Shown here piece by piece: positions 20,894 through 30,413 of a stretch of DNA of 64,000 nucleotides. Every line of letters begins with the position of its first letter. Positions within the stretch are counted from its first letter, which is position 1. Under the pieces are notes generated by a model. It saw nothing but the letters and a program-made list of their open reading frames with translations, was not told the DNA's origin and made no database searches. The translations under genes were made by a program, and so were the position numbers. Source of the stretch: Armatimonadota bacterium (GTDB taxonomy: Bacteria; Sysuimicrobiota; Sysuimicrobiia; Sysuimicrobiales; Humicultoraceae); contig VGFA01000009.1 in NCBI GenBank assembly GCA_016869025.1, forward strand, positions 1 through 64,000, in the 5' to 3' direction.

Positions 20894-20907
20894 CGAACAA
20901 GTGTACG
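20894..20907. promoter_or_regulatory. LexA box 2
   Basis: CGAACAAGTGTACG has one mismatch to CGAAC-N4-GTTCG. Read on the minus strand it contains TTGTTC, which stands 18 bases from TATACG and may serve as the -35 hexamer. With box 1 it brackets the promoter, which suggests tight autorepression. Confidence 0.75.
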
Positions 20908-20960
20908 GTAGTCTTGCCTGGCGGCGCCTGCTCGCCCTGGCTTGCTCGGACGCGCGATTT

Positions 20961-21917
20961 CTAGCCCGGACGGGTCAGGAGGCCTGCCAGGAGTGCCGGA
21001 TCCAGGTTGCCGCCACTGACCACGGCCACTGCCGGACGGTGCCTGACCAGGCCTGCCAGCAGCGCTGCCACGGAAACGGCGCCTGACGGCTCGACCGCCA
21101 GGTGCGCCTCCACGCAGAGACGGCGGACCGCATCCAGGATGGCATCGTCGTCCACGGCCACGAACTCGTCCACCGCCCGGCAGGTGGCCTCCCATGTGAG
21201 CTCCCCGGGCGTCTGCCCGCGCAGGCCGTCGGCAACAGTGTCCACCGAGGGCACCGAGACCCGCTTCCCGGCCGCCCGCGATGCCGCGAACCTGGCCACG
21301 TTGAGCGGCTCCACGCCGATTATCCGCACCTGCGGCCGCAGCGCCTTGATCGCGAGCGCCACGCCGGAGAGCAGGCCGCCGCCGCTGGCCGGAACCGCCA
21401 CCGCTGCCAGGTCCGGGACCTGTTCCAGGATCTCAAGGCCGCAGGTCCCCTGGCCCGCGATCACCAGGGTGTCGTCAAACGATGGCACCATGTGGAGCCC
21501 TCGCTCCTGGGCCAGGCGCGTCGCCATATCGTACCGCTCCGACATCGTGGTTCCGCACCGGACCAGCTCGGCGCCATATCCGGTGATCGCGTTGGCCTTG
21601 ACCTGGGGTACCGTCTGCGGGACCACGACGACCGCCGGGATGCCCAGGCGCGCGGCCACGTAGGCAACCGCCTGCCCGTGGTTGCCGGAGGAGGCGGTAA
21701 CCACGCCCGGCACCTTGCCCGCGACCGTGCAGAGGTGGTTCGCTGCCCCGCGCACCTTGAACGACCCTGTCGTCTGGAGGCTCTCCAGCTTCAATAGGAT
21801 TCCCTGCCGCTCGTCCCATGGGTGAACCGGCGTGCGGCGCGCATAGGGCGCGATGCGCGCGACCGCTTCCTGGATATCGGCTAGTTCAGGCACGCGACCG
21901 CCGCCTGGCACGGTCAT
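20961..21917 (-). CDS. Threonine/serine dehydratase (PLP)
   Basis: Deaminates L-threonine to 2-oxobutyrate or L-serine to pyruvate. The 318 residues have the fold-type II PLP features: SFKVRGA with the Schiff-base lysine, SSGNHGQ for the substrate carboxylate, and the PLP phosphate loop ASGGGLLSG. There is no ACT or other regulatory domain, so it resembles short catabolic dehydratases rather than feedback-inhibited IlvA. ATG at 21917 overlaps the gcvPB stop (ATGA), so it is translated as the last gene of the glycine-cleavage operon. That context favours serine/glycine/threonine catabolism or a serine-racemase-like role. Substrate choice is not settled by the sequence. Confidence 0.9.
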   Translation of the reverse strand: MTVPGGGRVPELADIQEAVARIAPYARRTPVHPWDERQGILLKLESLQTTGSFKVRGAANHLCTVAGKVPGVVTASSGNHGQAVAYVAARLGIPAVVVVPQTVPQVKANAITGYGAELVRCGTTMSERYDMATRLAQERGLHMVPSFDDTLVIAGQGTCGLEILEQVPDLAAVAVPASGGGLLSGVALAIKALRPQVRIIGVEPLNVARFAASRAAGKRVSVPSVDTVADGLRGQTPGELTWEATCRAVDEFVAVDDDAILDAVRRLCVEAHLAVEPSGAVSVAALLAGLVRHRPAVAVVSGGNLDPALLAGLLTRPG

Positions 21918-23392
21918 GAGTCGCCCTCCTTGCCCGCGGTCCACCGCAGATTGAGCTTGCGGGCCGCGGCGACCTCGTCGAGGCGCGTCACCACGGTGCT
22001 CTGCGGCGCGTTCCTCACGGTCTCGGGGTCGGTCGCGCACTCCCCGGCCACGCGGATCATCGCGTCGGCGAACGCGTCCAGCGTCTGCCTGCTCTCGGTC
22101 TCGGTCGGTTCGATCAGGATTGCCTCGCTCACGATCAGCGGGAAGTAGACCGTGGGCGCGTGGAATCCGTGATCCAGCAGGCGCTTGGCGATTTCCAGCG
22201 TCCTGATCCCGTGCTGCTCCTTCTGTCTGCGGCCCGACAGCACGAACTCGTGCATGCACCTGCGATCGTATGGCAGATCGAAGTGGGGCCTCAGCAGCGC
22301 CAGCAGGTAGTTGGCGTTGAGCACCGCCGCCTCGGACACCTGGCGAAGCAGGGGCCCGTACGCCAGCAGGTAGGCGTAGGTGCGCACGAAGATCCCGAAG
22401 TTGCCGTTGAAGGCGCGCACGCGACCTATGGACTTGGGTCGGTCTCCGTCCAGGAGGAAGCGGTCGCCGTCGCGCTCGACCGTCGGGGCCGGCATGTACG
22501 GCTCGAGCAGGCGCTTCACAGCAACCGGTCCGGCACCGGGGCCTCCGCCGCCGTGGGGCGTGCCGAAGGTCTTGTGCACGTTCATGTGCATGACATCGAA
22601 GCCCTGGTCGCCCGGGCGCGTGATGCCCAGCATCGCGTTGAAGTTCGCGCCGTCGAGGTACATCAGCGCGCCACAGTTGTGCACTATCTCGGCCACCTCG
22701 TAGATGCCTTCCTCGAACAGCCCCAGGGTGTTGGGGTTGGTCAGCATGAGAGCGGCAACAGAGCCGTCGGCGGCGCGGCGCAGCGCGGCGTGGTCAATGT
22801 TTCCGCGGGCGTCGCTGCGCACGGTTGTAACCTCGAACCCGCACATGGCCGCGGACGCCGGGTTGGTGCCGTGCGCCGAGTCGGGCACGATCACGCGGGT
22901 GCGGCGTTCGCCGCGGTCCTCCAGGTACGCCCGGATCATCATGAGCGCGGTCATCTCTCCGTGCGCCCCTGCCGACGGCTGGAAGGTGACCCGGTCCATC
23001 CCGCTGATCTCGCAGAGCATCTGCTCGAGGCGCCACAGGAGTTCGAGCGCTCCCTGCGCCAGCGGCGCGGGCGTGTTGGGGTGGAGCCGGGCAAACCCGG
23101 CCAGGCCCGCGGCGTCCTCGTTGACCTTTGGGTTGTACTTCATCGTGCACGACCCGAGCGGGTAGAACCCTGCATCCACGGAGTAGTTCCGGTGCGAGAG
23201 CCGCGTGTAGTGCCGCACGAGATCGAGCTCGCTCACCTCGGGCAGGGTCGGTGGGGTGTTCCGGAGGTGCTCCGCGTCAACGATCGTCTCCATCGGCACG
23301 TCGGGCACGTCCGGAGCAGGAGGGGCCGCGGCGATGCGGCCGGGCATGCTGCGTTCAAAGATCACCGGCATGGTCGTCGGCGGCCTGGTCAT
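21914..23392 (-). CDS. gcvPB: Glycine dehydrogenase (decarboxylating) subunit 2
   Basis: The PLP-binding half of the two-subunit P-protein, which decarboxylates glycine and loads the aminomethyl group on GcvH. The 492 residues include [15 protein letters not shown] with the PLP lysine and the SNYSVD-like segment [18 protein letters not shown]. The split into PA and PB is typical of Gram-positive bacteria, thermophiles and archaea. ATG at 23392 overlaps the gcvPA stop by four bases and its own stop overlaps the dehydratase start, so subunits are made in stoichiometric order. Confidence 0.97.
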   Translation of the reverse strand: MTRPPTTMPVIFERSMPGRIAAAPPAPDVPDVPMETIVDAEHLRNTPPTLPEVSELDLVRHYTRLSHRNYSVDAGFYPLGSCTMKYNPKVNEDAAGLAGFARLHPNTPAPLAQGALELLWRLEQMLCEISGMDRVTFQPSAGAHGEMTALMMIRAYLEDRGERRTRVIVPDSAHGTNPASAAMCGFEVTTVRSDARGNIDHAALRRAADGSVAALMLTNPNTLGLFEEGIYEVAEIVHNCGALMYLDGANFNAMLGITRPGDQGFDVMHMNVHKTFGTPHGGGGPGAGPVAVKRLLEPYMPAPTVERDGDRFLLDGDRPKSIGRVRAFNGNFGIFVRTYAYLLAYGPLLRQVSEAAVLNANYLLALLRPHFDLPYDRRCMHEFVLSGRRQKEQHGIRTLEIAKRLLDHGFHAPTVYFPLIVSEAILIEPTETESRQTLDAFADAMIRVAGECATDPETVRNAPQSTVVTRLDEVAAARKLNLRWTAGKEGDS

Positions 23393-24765
23393 CGGACGAT
23401 CGCCTCCTTCACCGCTTCCACGAACGCGTCAATCTGCCCTCGCGTGCGCGCCTCGGTGACGCAGACGAGCCAGCCGTCCGGCAGGTCCGGATACCAGGCC
23501 CCCAGCGCCAGGCCTCCCAGGAACCCGGCCTCGGCCAGCCGCCCGTTGAGCTGGTCGGGCGGCAAGGGTGTCCTCAGCACGAACTCGTTGAAGACCGGGG
23601 CGGCGAATGCCCGGCTGATGCCCGCTACGGCGGTCAGCCTCTCCATCGCGTAGTGCGCCCGGCGGGCGTTCACCTCGGCCACGCGGCGCATTCCCCCAGG
23701 GCCTAGCGCGGCCATGTAGACCGCTGCCGCGAGGGCGTTCAGGGCCTCATTTGTGCAGATGTTGCTGGTTGCCTTCTCGCGCTTGATGTGTTGCTCGCGC
23801 GCCTGAATGGTAAGGACGAAGCCCCTGCGGCCGTCGCGGTCCTTGGTCATCCCTACAAGGCGGCCGGGCATGCGTCGGACAAACTCCCGGCGAGCCGCGA
23901 GCATCCCCAGATACGGGCCTCCGTAGTTGAGGTGATTGCCCAGCGGCTGGCCTTCTCCGGCCACGATGTCGGCGCCGTAATCGCCGGGCGGGCGCAGCAG
24001 GCCCAGGCTGATCGGCTCAGCCACGGCAGCGATCAGCAGCGCCCCGGCTTCGTGCGCCACCTGCGCCAGGGCGGCTCCCTGCTCGATGCATCCAAAGGCG
24101 TTGGGTGACTGCACCATGACCGCCGCCGTCTCCGGCCCGGTTGCCGCGCGGATCTCCCCGGGGGGTGTCACCCCGTCGCGGTGCGGAACCTCGGTCACCT
24201 CGATTCCCAGGTGGCGCGTGTACGTGCGCAGCACCTCGCGATAGTGGGGGTGCACGGCGCTCGAGGTCACCACCCGGTTGCGGCCGGTCAGGTCGCGGGC
24301 CATCACCGCCGCCTCTCCGAGCGCGCTGGCACCGTCGTACATCGAGGCGTTTGCCACGTCCATTCCGGTCAGCTCGCAGAGCATCGTCTGGTACTCGTAG
24401 GCCGCCTGCAGCTCTCCCTGCATAACCTCGGCCTGATATGGCGTGTAGGCCGTCACGAACTCGGCCCGGCCTGCCAGGCGCCATACCACGCTGGGGATCT
24501 CGTGGTCGTATGCGCCAGCACCCAGGAAGCTGACCATGTGGTCCGCGTGTGCGTTCTTGTCGGCGAGGCGCCGTAAGTGATCAAGCAGCTCTCCCTCTGG
24601 AAGGGCGGGCGGCAGTTCCAGCGGCCGCTTCATGCGGGCGGCCGCGGGGATCTCCGCGAACAGATCCTCCAGGCTCGCGACGCCGGCGACTCGTAACATC
24701 TCCTCTATCTCGCCGCCGGTCAGCGGCAGATACCTGTGCGGTTGCCATCCAGCAGCGGGATTCAC
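23389..24765 (-). CDS. gcvPA: Glycine dehydrogenase (decarboxylating) subunit 1
   Basis: The partner subunit of GcvPB. The N-terminus has the family pattern [19 protein letters not shown], followed by the PLP-fold core with [14 protein letters not shown] and the GEGQPLG loop. The start is GTG at 24765, where GTGA overlaps the gcvH stop. The longer frame to 24822 lies within gcvH and is rejected. The resulting 458 residues match the usual ~450. It sits between gcvH and gcvPB with overlapping codons on both sides. Confidence 0.96.
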   Translation of the reverse strand: MNPAAGWQPHRYLPLTGGEIEEMLRVAGVASLEDLFAEIPAAARMKRPLELPPALPEGELLDHLRRLADKNAHADHMVSFLGAGAYDHEIPSVVWRLAGRAEFVTAYTPYQAEVMQGELQAAYEYQTMLCELTGMDVANASMYDGASALGEAAVMARDLTGRNRVVTSSAVHPHYREVLRTYTRHLGIEVTEVPHRDGVTPPGEIRAATGPETAAVMVQSPNAFGCIEQGAALAQVAHEAGALLIAAVAEPISLGLLRPPGDYGADIVAGEGQPLGNHLNYGGPYLGMLAARREFVRRMPGRLVGMTKDRDGRRGFVLTIQAREQHIKREKATSNICTNEALNALAAAVYMAALGPGGMRRVAEVNARRAHYAMERLTAVAGISRAFAAPVFNEFVLRTPLPPDQLNGRLAEAGFLGGLALGAWYPDLPDGWLVCVTEARTRGQIDAFVEAVKEAIVR

Positions 24766-25148
24766 GTCTGCTCTGCCCCTACCAGGGCCCCGTATGCTTC
24801 GGCGTCCAGGAGTTGCTCCCACTCGTCGGGGGCGGACATCTCTATCACGACCATCCAGGCAGCCCCGTGCGGGTCTTGGTTGATGGTCTCGGGACCGTCA
24901 ACCACCGCCTGGTTCACCTCCACGACCCTGCCGGAGACCGGCGCGTAGAGGTCGCTGGCCGCCTTCACAGACTCGATCGCCCCAAACGCCTGCCCGGCGC
25001 GCACTTCAGCGCCCACGTTGGGCAGCTCGACGAAGACAATGTCGCTGAGCCGCTCCGCGGCGAATGCTGTTATTCCGATGCGGACCCTGCCGTTCTCCCT
25101 CTTGGCCCACTCGTGGTCGCGCGTGTACTTTCGGTCTGTCGGGAACAT
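24762..25148 (-). CDS. gcvH: Glycine cleavage system H protein
   Basis: The lipoyl carrier of the glycine cleavage complex, 128 residues. The lipoylated lysine is in GAIESVKAASDLYAP, and the N-terminal YTRDHEWAKRENGRVRIGIT strand is characteristic. It follows gcvT by 27 bases and overlaps gcvPA. No lipoate ligase or lipoyl synthase gene is in the window, so lipoylation must come from elsewhere on the chromosome. Confidence 0.97.
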   Translation of the reverse strand: MFPTDRKYTRDHEWAKRENGRVRIGITAFAAERLSDIVFVELPNVGAEVRAGQAFGAIESVKAASDLYAPVSGRVVEVNQAVVDGPETINQDPHGAAWMVVIEMSAPDEWEQLLDAEAYGALVGAEQT

Positions 25149-25175
25149 GCCTCACCTCTCGGGTTGGTTCTCGGT

Positions 25176-26294
25176 TCAGTCTCTTCTTGGTTCTTGCGTG
25201 CGCCGGTAGAACGGCAGCCGAACCACGCGGGCGGGAACCGGCGAGCCCCGGACCGTGATTTCCAGGCCGGTTCCGCGAGCGGCCGCTTCCCTCGGCACAT
25301 AGCCCATGCCGATCGGGCGGCGGAGCGAAGGCGAGAACGTTCCGCTTGTGACGCCCCCGGCGCGGTCGCCCCCGGCGCGGATCTCGCACCCGTGCCGTGG
25401 TATGGCCCTTCCGTACGCCTCGAATCCGACCAGACGTCTTGCTACGCCCCCTGTGCGCTGGTGCTCCAGCGCCGGCCTGCCTATGAACTCCTCCTTGTCG
25501 AACTTCACCGTCCAGGCCAGGGGCGCCTCCAGCGGAGAGGTCGTCTCGTCAATGTCCTGCCCGTAGAGCATCATGCCGGCCTCGAGGCGAAGCGTGTCGC
25601 GGGCGCCCAGCCCGACCGGAATCAGCCCGTGCGGCCGACCGGCCTCCACGAGTGCCTCCCAGACTCGGGGCGCGTGGTCCCAGGCCGAGGCGATCTCGAA
25701 GCCATCTTCGCCGGTGTATCCTGTCCGCGTGACCGCCACCGGAACGCCCTGCGCCGCGAGTCCATCGAGGCGGCCAAATGGCCGCAGGCCCGCGAGCGAG
25801 GCTCCGGACACCGCTGCGAGCACCGCCTCGGCCCTGGGCCCCTGCAGGGCCAGGAGGGCCACGCCGTCAGAGATGTCCCGTACCATCGCCGGCGCTGCGT
25901 GTTCCTGGATCCAGGCCAGATCTTTGGCTCTGGTGCCGGCGTTCACTATGAGGAGATACTCCTGTTCGGCCGTGCGGAAGAGGGTCAGGTCGTCAATCAC
26001 GCCGCCTGCCGGACTACACATCGGGGAGTACAGCCCTTGGCCCACTGCCAGCGGCCGGGCATCGTTGGTAATCAGCCGCTGCACCGCCGCGAGCGCATGT
26101 GGACCTTCGACGAGGATCTCGCCCATGTGCGACACGTCAAAGAGCCCGGCGCGCGTGCGCACCGCCAGGTGCTCCTCCACCAGGCCCGCGTACTGCACGG
26201 GCATCTCCCATCCCGCGAACGGCACCATCCGGCCGCCCGCGGCCCGGTGAGCCTCGTAGAGCGAGGTGCGGCGCAGGGCCGCGCCACCAATCAC
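25176..26294 (-). CDS. gcvT: Aminomethyltransferase (T protein)
   Basis: Transfers the methylene group from GcvH to tetrahydrofolate and releases ammonia. The 372 residues contain PFAGWEMPVQYAGLVEEH near the N-terminus, the VSHMGEI segment, the folate-site region TRTGYTGEDGFEI, and a C-terminal barrel domain with GVTSGTFSPSL and IGMGYVP. ATG at 26294 overlaps the stop of the upstream phosphoribosyltransferase by four bases. No glycine-riboswitch-like leader is possible here because there is no leader. Any such control would have to lie further upstream, and I saw none. Confidence 0.96.
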   Translation of the reverse strand: MIGGAALRRTSLYEAHRAAGGRMVPFAGWEMPVQYAGLVEEHLAVRTRAGLFDVSHMGEILVEGPHALAAVQRLITNDARPLAVGQGLYSPMCSPAGGVIDDLTLFRTAEQEYLLIVNAGTRAKDLAWIQEHAAPAMVRDISDGVALLALQGPRAEAVLAAVSGASLAGLRPFGRLDGLAAQGVPVAVTRTGYTGEDGFEIASAWDHAPRVWEALVEAGRPHGLIPVGLGARDTLRLEAGMMLYGQDIDETTSPLEAPLAWTVKFDKEEFIGRPALEHQRTGGVARRLVGFEAYGRAIPRHGCEIRAGGDRAGGVTSGTFSPSLRRPIGMGYVPREAAARGTGLEITVRGSPVPARVVRLPFYRRTQEPRRD

Positions 26295-26920
26295 TTCTGC
26301 TGTCCTTGCGAGAGAAGCGCAACCACCTCGGCGTCTTCCACCTGTGTGAAGTCCTCGTAGAACTGCCCGACCGCCTGGAAGAAATCCGGGGCGCTCAAGC
26401 AGACCACCTCGTCCGCCTCCCTGGCCATGCGGGCGACCGACTCAGGAGGTGCAACCGGCACGGCCGCCACCAGGTGGCCCGGCGCCATGGCGCGCACGGC
26501 GCGCAGCGCCGCGATGAGGGTGGCGCCGGTTGCGATGCCGTCGTCGAGCACGATGACGGTCCGGCCGGCCAAGGATGGGAGTGACCGGCCCCCACGATAC
26601 GCCTTGACGCGCCTGGCGATCTCAGCGCGCTGCGCCTCGGTCTCCTGCTCCAGATAGGCCGCGCTCACGCCGTGCGCCATCTCGTCCAGCACGGCCGCGC
26701 CGCCTTCGGCCACCGCGCCGATCGCCAGCTCGGGGTTGTAGGGCGCGCGCAGCTTCCTCGGCACGATCACATCCAGCAGCGCGCCCAGCCGGTCGGCGAC
26801 CTCCCGGCCCACCACCACTCCGCCTCGCGGCACCGCGAGAACCACAGGGTCCTGGTCCCGCAGGTGGTCGAGGGCCGCGGCCAGGTGGCGGCCTGCGTCT
26901 CGCCTGTTGGTGAAGACCAT
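26291..26920 (-). CDS. Phosphoribosyltransferase-fold protein
   Basis: 209 residues of the type I phosphoribosyltransferase fold. The PRPP-binding loop is VIVLDDGIATGAT, with upstream VLAVPRGGVVVGREVADRLG resembling the stand-alone PRTase family often found beside dienelactone hydrolase or esterase genes. The substrate is unknown. It overlaps gcvT by four bases, so it is part of the glycine-cleavage operon in this organism. One may speculate about a link of one-carbon units to purine metabolism, but the sequence does not show one. Confidence 0.85.
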   Translation of the reverse strand: MVFTNRRDAGRHLAAALDHLRDQDPVVLAVPRGGVVVGREVADRLGALLDVIVPRKLRAPYNPELAIGAVAEGGAAVLDEMAHGVSAAYLEQETEAQRAEIARRVKAYRGGRSLPSLAGRTVIVLDDGIATGATLIAALRAVRAMAPGHLVAAVPVAPPESVARMAREADEVVCLSAPDFFQAVGQFYEDFTQVEDAEVVALLSQGQQK

Positions 26921-26933
26921 GATGGCCGCGCGC

Positions 26934-27392
26934 CTATGCTTCGTCTATCGCGCGCTGCTCTTCCTCCGATAGGGTATATGTGGACCGTCCGCCGGTCACG
27001 GGCTTGGCATACCCGCGCGCGCCATCGCGGTCGTTGAGCACGCTCAGCACGACCCCGTCCCGGCGCGCGTCCAGCAATGCGAGACTGAAGCTTAGGTGCC
27101 CCCCGAGCTCCTTGAAAGCATCGTACCTTACCAGCCCGGTGTGCTGGAGACTGCGCTGGGCCTGCTCGCCCAGGCGGTCCACACGCCCCCCCAGGTGTTC
27201 AATCTGCCGGGCGGCTGCTCCCACCTCGCGCTGGAGCGCCGCCACCCGCTCCACGAACGCCGGGTCGCCGCCAGCAGCAGCAACCTGCCGCGAGAGCCCC
27301 CGGAGCCGCAGGGCCATGGCCACCACCGCGATTACAAGCGCTCCGGTGGCCACAAGCAGGTAAAGAATAAGGGAATCAGAGGTCAATGGCAT
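26934..27392 (-). CDS. DUF4446 family protein
   Basis: 152 residues: one N-terminal membrane span (LILYLLVATGALVIAVVAMAL), a coiled-coil region (about 45-85), and the conserved DUF4446 block with LVRYDAFKELGGHLSFSLALLD and VLSVLNDRDGARGYAKPV near the C-terminus. The family is usually found near parA/parB in Gram-positive bacteria and has no defined function. Here it is six genes from parA. It precedes the phosphoribosyltransferase by 13 bases. Confidence 0.88.
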   Translation of the reverse strand: MPLTSDSLILYLLVATGALVIAVVAMALRLRGLSRQVAAAGGDPAFVERVAALQREVGAAARQIEHLGGRVDRLGEQAQRSLQHTGLVRYDAFKELGGHLSFSLALLDARRDGVVLSVLNDRDGARGYAKPVTGGRSTYTLSEEEQRAIDEA

Positions 27393-27460
27393 CTCAGGAT
27401 TTCGCCTCCAGGATCGGGACTGTTCTCTTCCATACCGTCCTGCCTACCTCCTGTTGCCCG

Positions 27461-28177
27461 CTACAGGCCCACGGCGCGCGTCAAGACCCGCAGGTATGGC
27501 AGCGCGGCCGTCAGCAGGACGGAGATGACCAGCGCCGGAAGCATGTTACCAACGCGGACCTTGCGAACCCGGAGGATCCCCAGGCCCAGCCCGATAATCA
27601 GGGCGCCGCCGGTGGCGGTGAGCTCGCGCGTCATCTCCTGTGTCATGACGCTGTGCACCGCGCCTGCCGCCAGCGTCAGCGCGCCCTGGTAGAGCAGCAC
27701 CGTACCCGCCGACAGCAGCACGCCGACACCCAGCGCCGCGCCGATGGCGACCGCCGAGATGCCGTCCAGGAGCGACTTCGTATAGAGAAGCACGGGCGTC
27801 TGCCCCAGCCCATCCTGGATCGCGCCGAGCACGGTCATCGGCCCGACGCAGAACAGCAGACTGCTCGTGACGAACGCCGCCGCCACGGTGTTCTCGTTTG
27901 TCTGGGACCCGTACATCCGCTCGGCCCAACGCCCCAGCGCTTCGATGCCCTCCTCGATGTGGATCGCCTCTCCGATGATTCCCCCGAGCACGAGACTCGC
28001 GATTACGATAAGCACGTTGCCGGTCTGCAGCGCCATCTGAAAGCCGATAAGCAGGGTGGCCAGGCCGATGCCCGCCATGACCGTCTCGCGCACCCGCTCG
28101 GGAAACCGGTGGCGCAGGGCCACCCCTGCCAGCCCTCCGGCGGTGACGGCCATGGCGTTGACGATCGTGCCTTCCAT
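27461..28177 (-). CDS. DUF554 family membrane protein
   Basis: An integral membrane protein of 238 residues with about six to seven spans. Family features are the N-terminal GTIVNAMAVTAGGLAGVALR, the GEAIHIEEGIEALGRW loop, and the F(V)TSSLLFCVGPMTVLGAIQDGL segment. Function is unknown (a transporter is often suggested). ATG at 28177 was chosen because the frame above it lies inside the HD-domain gene. The start is 1 base beyond that gene's stop. Confidence 0.88.
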   Translation of the reverse strand: MEGTIVNAMAVTAGGLAGVALRHRFPERVRETVMAGIGLATLLIGFQMALQTGNVLIVIASLVLGGIIGEAIHIEEGIEALGRWAERMYGSQTNENTVAAAFVTSSLLFCVGPMTVLGAIQDGLGQTPVLLYTKSLLDGISAVAIGAALGVGVLLSAGTVLLYQGALTLAAGAVHSVMTQEMTRELTATGGALIIGLGLGILRVRKVRVGNMLPALVISVLLTAALPYLRVLTRAVGL

Positions 28178-28178
28178 A

Positions 28179-28769
28179 TCAGACCGCTCCGGCAAGGCCC
28201 AGCGCCGGCGCGACATCGCGCATCGCCGCGATCACAAGCGTTGTGTGCTCCTCGAACGGCACGCCCAGCGTCTCCGTGGCGCGCAACATCTCGTCCCGGT
28301 CCACAGCGCGGGCGAATGCCTTGTCCTTCATCTTCCTGCGAACGGCCGCGGCATCCACGTCGTCGAGGCTGCGCGAGGGCCGGACGAGCGCAACCGCCAC
28401 GATGAACCCGGTGAGTTCATCGCAGGCGTGCAGCGTGTGTTCCATGCGTGACTGCCTGGACACGCCGGTGTAGTCGGCGTGGGAGAGGATCGCCCGGCAC
28501 ACGACCTCGGGATAGCCCATCGCCCGCAGGTGCTCGACTCCCCGGATCGGGTGTCCGGCGTCCGCGGAAGGAAACCGCTCGTAGTCCATGTCGTGTAGCA
28601 GACCCACCATTCCCCAGAGGTCCTCGTCCTCCCCGAACTGCCTGGCATAAGAGCGCATCGCGGCCTCTACCGCGAGCATGTGCTTGCGCAGGTTTGGGGT
28701 GGGCGTCCACTCGCACAGGAGGGCCCAGGCTTCGTCGCGCGCGGGCAGGCGTACGGCGTCCTCTGTCAT
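28179..28769 (-). CDS. HD-domain hydrolase
   Basis: A predicted metal-dependent phosphohydrolase of 196 residues. The HD signature is split as usual: an upstream histidine in NLRKHMLAVEAAM, the HD pair in GLLHDMDYERFP, and later HPIRGVEHLRAMGYP and the SHADYTG histidine. Its family is commonly annotated simply as an HD-domain protein, with no established substrate. ATG at 28769 overlaps the parB stop (ATGA). The longer frame is a shadow of parB. Confidence 0.87.
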   Translation of the reverse strand: MTEDAVRLPARDEAWALLCEWTPTPNLRKHMLAVEAAMRSYARQFGEDEDLWGMVGLLHDMDYERFPSADAGHPIRGVEHLRAMGYPEVVCRAILSHADYTGVSRQSRMEHTLHACDELTGFIVAVALVRPSRSLDDVDAAAVRRKMKDKAFARAVDRDEMLRATETLGVPFEEHTTLVIAAMRDVAPALGLAGAV

Positions 28770-29665
28770 CGGGGCTTTCCTCCTTGCCGCGTCAACGCGT
28801 CCAGGAGCCGCTCCAGATCCGCGGGCGTGTAGAAGGTGATCCTGATCTCGCCGGAGCCGTTCCGCCGCAGCCGTAGGCGCACCTGGGTTCCCAGCGCGTC
28901 TTGGAGGCGTTGTTGAATAATATTGATCTCTCCTGCGTCTCGGCGGGCGCGCGCCGGTATTCCACGTGAAATAGCGCGCGGGCGGGCCCGAGATTCGGTC
29001 TCCCTGACCGAGAGGCCCTTCGCCTCCACTTCCTTCCAGACAGCCAGGAGGCGGCGCGGGTCCTCTATCGCCAGCAAGGCCCGGGCATGACCTTCGGTGA
29101 TACGCCCTGCCGTGAGCGAGGCCTGAACCTCGGCGGGAAGAGTCAGCAGGCGCAGGGTGTTCGCTACCGAGGGCTGGCTCCTGCCAACCCGGCGGGCCAC
29201 GGCCTCCTGGGTGAGGTGGAACTCGTCCTGGAGGCGCCGGTAGGCGGTTGCGCGCTCCATCGGGTTGAGGTTCTCGCGCTGCAGGTTCTCGACAAGCGCT
29301 GCCTCTAGGGCGCCGCGGTCGTCCAGGTGGCGCACCAGGGCAGGCACGGTCCTCAACCCGGCAGCGGCCGCGGCCCGCCACCTGCGCTCCCCGGCGACCA
29401 GCTCGTAGCCGTCCGGCATGGGCCTTACCAGCACGGGCTGCAGCACGCCGTGCTCCCGGATGGATGCGCCCATCTCCGCCAGGGACTCCTCGTCAAATCC
29501 AGTACGGGGCTGCATGCGGTTAGGCCGGATCCTGTCTATCGGCAGCTCGATGGCTCCGGATGGGGCCTCTGGTCCGGCTCCGGGGATCAGGGCTCCCAGC
29601 CCGCGGCCCAGGGCGCGCCGCGGAGAATGCGCCGGGTCAGGGGCTTGGCGTTCAGTGTCGGCCAC
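28766..29665 (-). CDS. parB: Chromosome partitioning protein ParB
   Basis: A CTP-dependent DNA clamp that spreads from parS and loads SMC near the origin. The 299 residues have an N-terminal [11 protein letters not shown], the CTP-binding [13 protein letters not shown] motif, the helix-turn-helix [24 protein letters not shown] and a C-terminal dimer domain. GTG at 29665 has AGGAGGTGATACAGC before it and overlaps parA by 14 bases. A parS-like site is embedded in the coding sequence, as in Bacillus spo0J. Confidence 0.96.
   Translation of the reverse strand: MADTERQAPDPAHSPRRALGRGLGALIPGAGPEAPSGAIELPIDRIRPNRMQPRTGFDEESLAEMGASIREHGVLQPVLVRPMPDGYELVAGERRWRAAAAAGLRTVPALVRHLDDRGALEAALVENLQRENLNPMERATAYRRLQDEFHLTQEAVARRVGRSQPSVANTLRLLTLPAEVQASLTAGRITEGHARALLAIEDPRRLLAVWKEVEAKGLSVRETESRARPRAISRGIPARARRDAGEINIIQQRLQDALGTQVRLRLRRNGSGEIRITFYTPADLERLLDALTRQGGKPR
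28958..28973. promoter_or_regulatory. Candidate parS site inside parB
   Basis: TATTCCACGTGAAATA matches 13 of 16 bases of the parS consensus TGTTTCACGTGAAACA and keeps the central CACGTG with AAA to its right. It lies about 4.5 kb from the origin region, within parB, where Bacillus also has a parS. Other CACGTG occurrences in the window lack the flanking bases. Confidence 0.65.
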
Positions 29666-30413
29666 GCTGTATCACCTCCTGGCACAGCGCCCGGTAGGCC
29701 TGGGCGCCGCGCGAGCCGGGATCGTACAGCGTGATCGGCTTGCCGTGGCTGGGCGCCTCGGCCAGACGCACGCTGCGCGGAATGACACTCTGATAGACGC
29801 GCTCACCGAAGAACCGCCGGACTTCGCCGGCGACCTGATCGGAGAGGTTGGTCCGGGAATCAAACATCGTCAGCAGCACGCCGCTGATCTCGAGGCCCTG
29901 GTTCAGGTGCCTCTGCACCAGCTCGATCGAGCGGAGAAGCTGTTTCAGCCCCTCCAGCGCGTAGTACTCGCACTGAATCGGTATGAGGACCTCGGTTGCC
30001 GCGGCGAGCGCGTTGATCGTCAGCAGTCCCATGGCCGGAGGGCAGTCCAGCAGGATTAGCGGGTAGTCGGCCGTGCCCAGCGCGCCCCGGAGCCGGGCCT
30101 CCGGCCCCTGCGTGCCTGCCAGCTCAACCTCCACCCCGGCCATGTGGATACTGCTGGGCGCAACGTACAGTCCTGGAACCTCCGCGGCTACCACTATCTC
30201 CTCCAGGGCCGCGCCGTTCATCAGCACGTCATACGTGGAGGCGGAGTGGGGGCTCCTCTCGATGCCCAGGCCGCTGGTTGCGTTGGCTTGCGGGTCCAGG
30301 TCCACCAGGAGCGTCCGGAATCCTTCGGCTGCCAGGCACGCGCCCAGGTTGACGGCCGTCGTGGACTTGCCGACGCCGCCTTTCTGGTTGACTATCGCGA
30401 TGATCCTTCGCAC
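29652..30413 (-). CDS. parA: Chromosome partitioning ATPase ParA (Soj)
   Basis: A deviant-Walker ATPase that moves or segregates ParB-bound origins and, in Bacillus, regulates DnaA. The 253 residues have the deviant P-loop [10 protein letters not shown] at 8-17, [12 protein letters not shown] (Walker A'), and the Walker B region [13 protein letters not shown]. There is no N-terminal DNA-binding extension, as expected for a chromosomal Soj. The GTG start lies within the end of rsmG (22-base overlap). Confidence 0.96.
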   Translation of the reverse strand: MRRIIAIVNQKGGVGKSTTAVNLGACLAAEGFRTLLVDLDPQANATSGLGIERSPHSASTYDVLMNGAALEEIVVAAEVPGLYVAPSSIHMAGVEVELAGTQGPEARLRGALGTADYPLILLDCPPAMGLLTINALAAATEVLIPIQCEYYALEGLKQLLRSIELVQRHLNQGLEISGVLLTMFDSRTNLSDQVAGEVRRFFGERVYQSVIPRSVRLAEAPSHGKPITLYDPGSRGAQAYRALCQEVIQRGRH

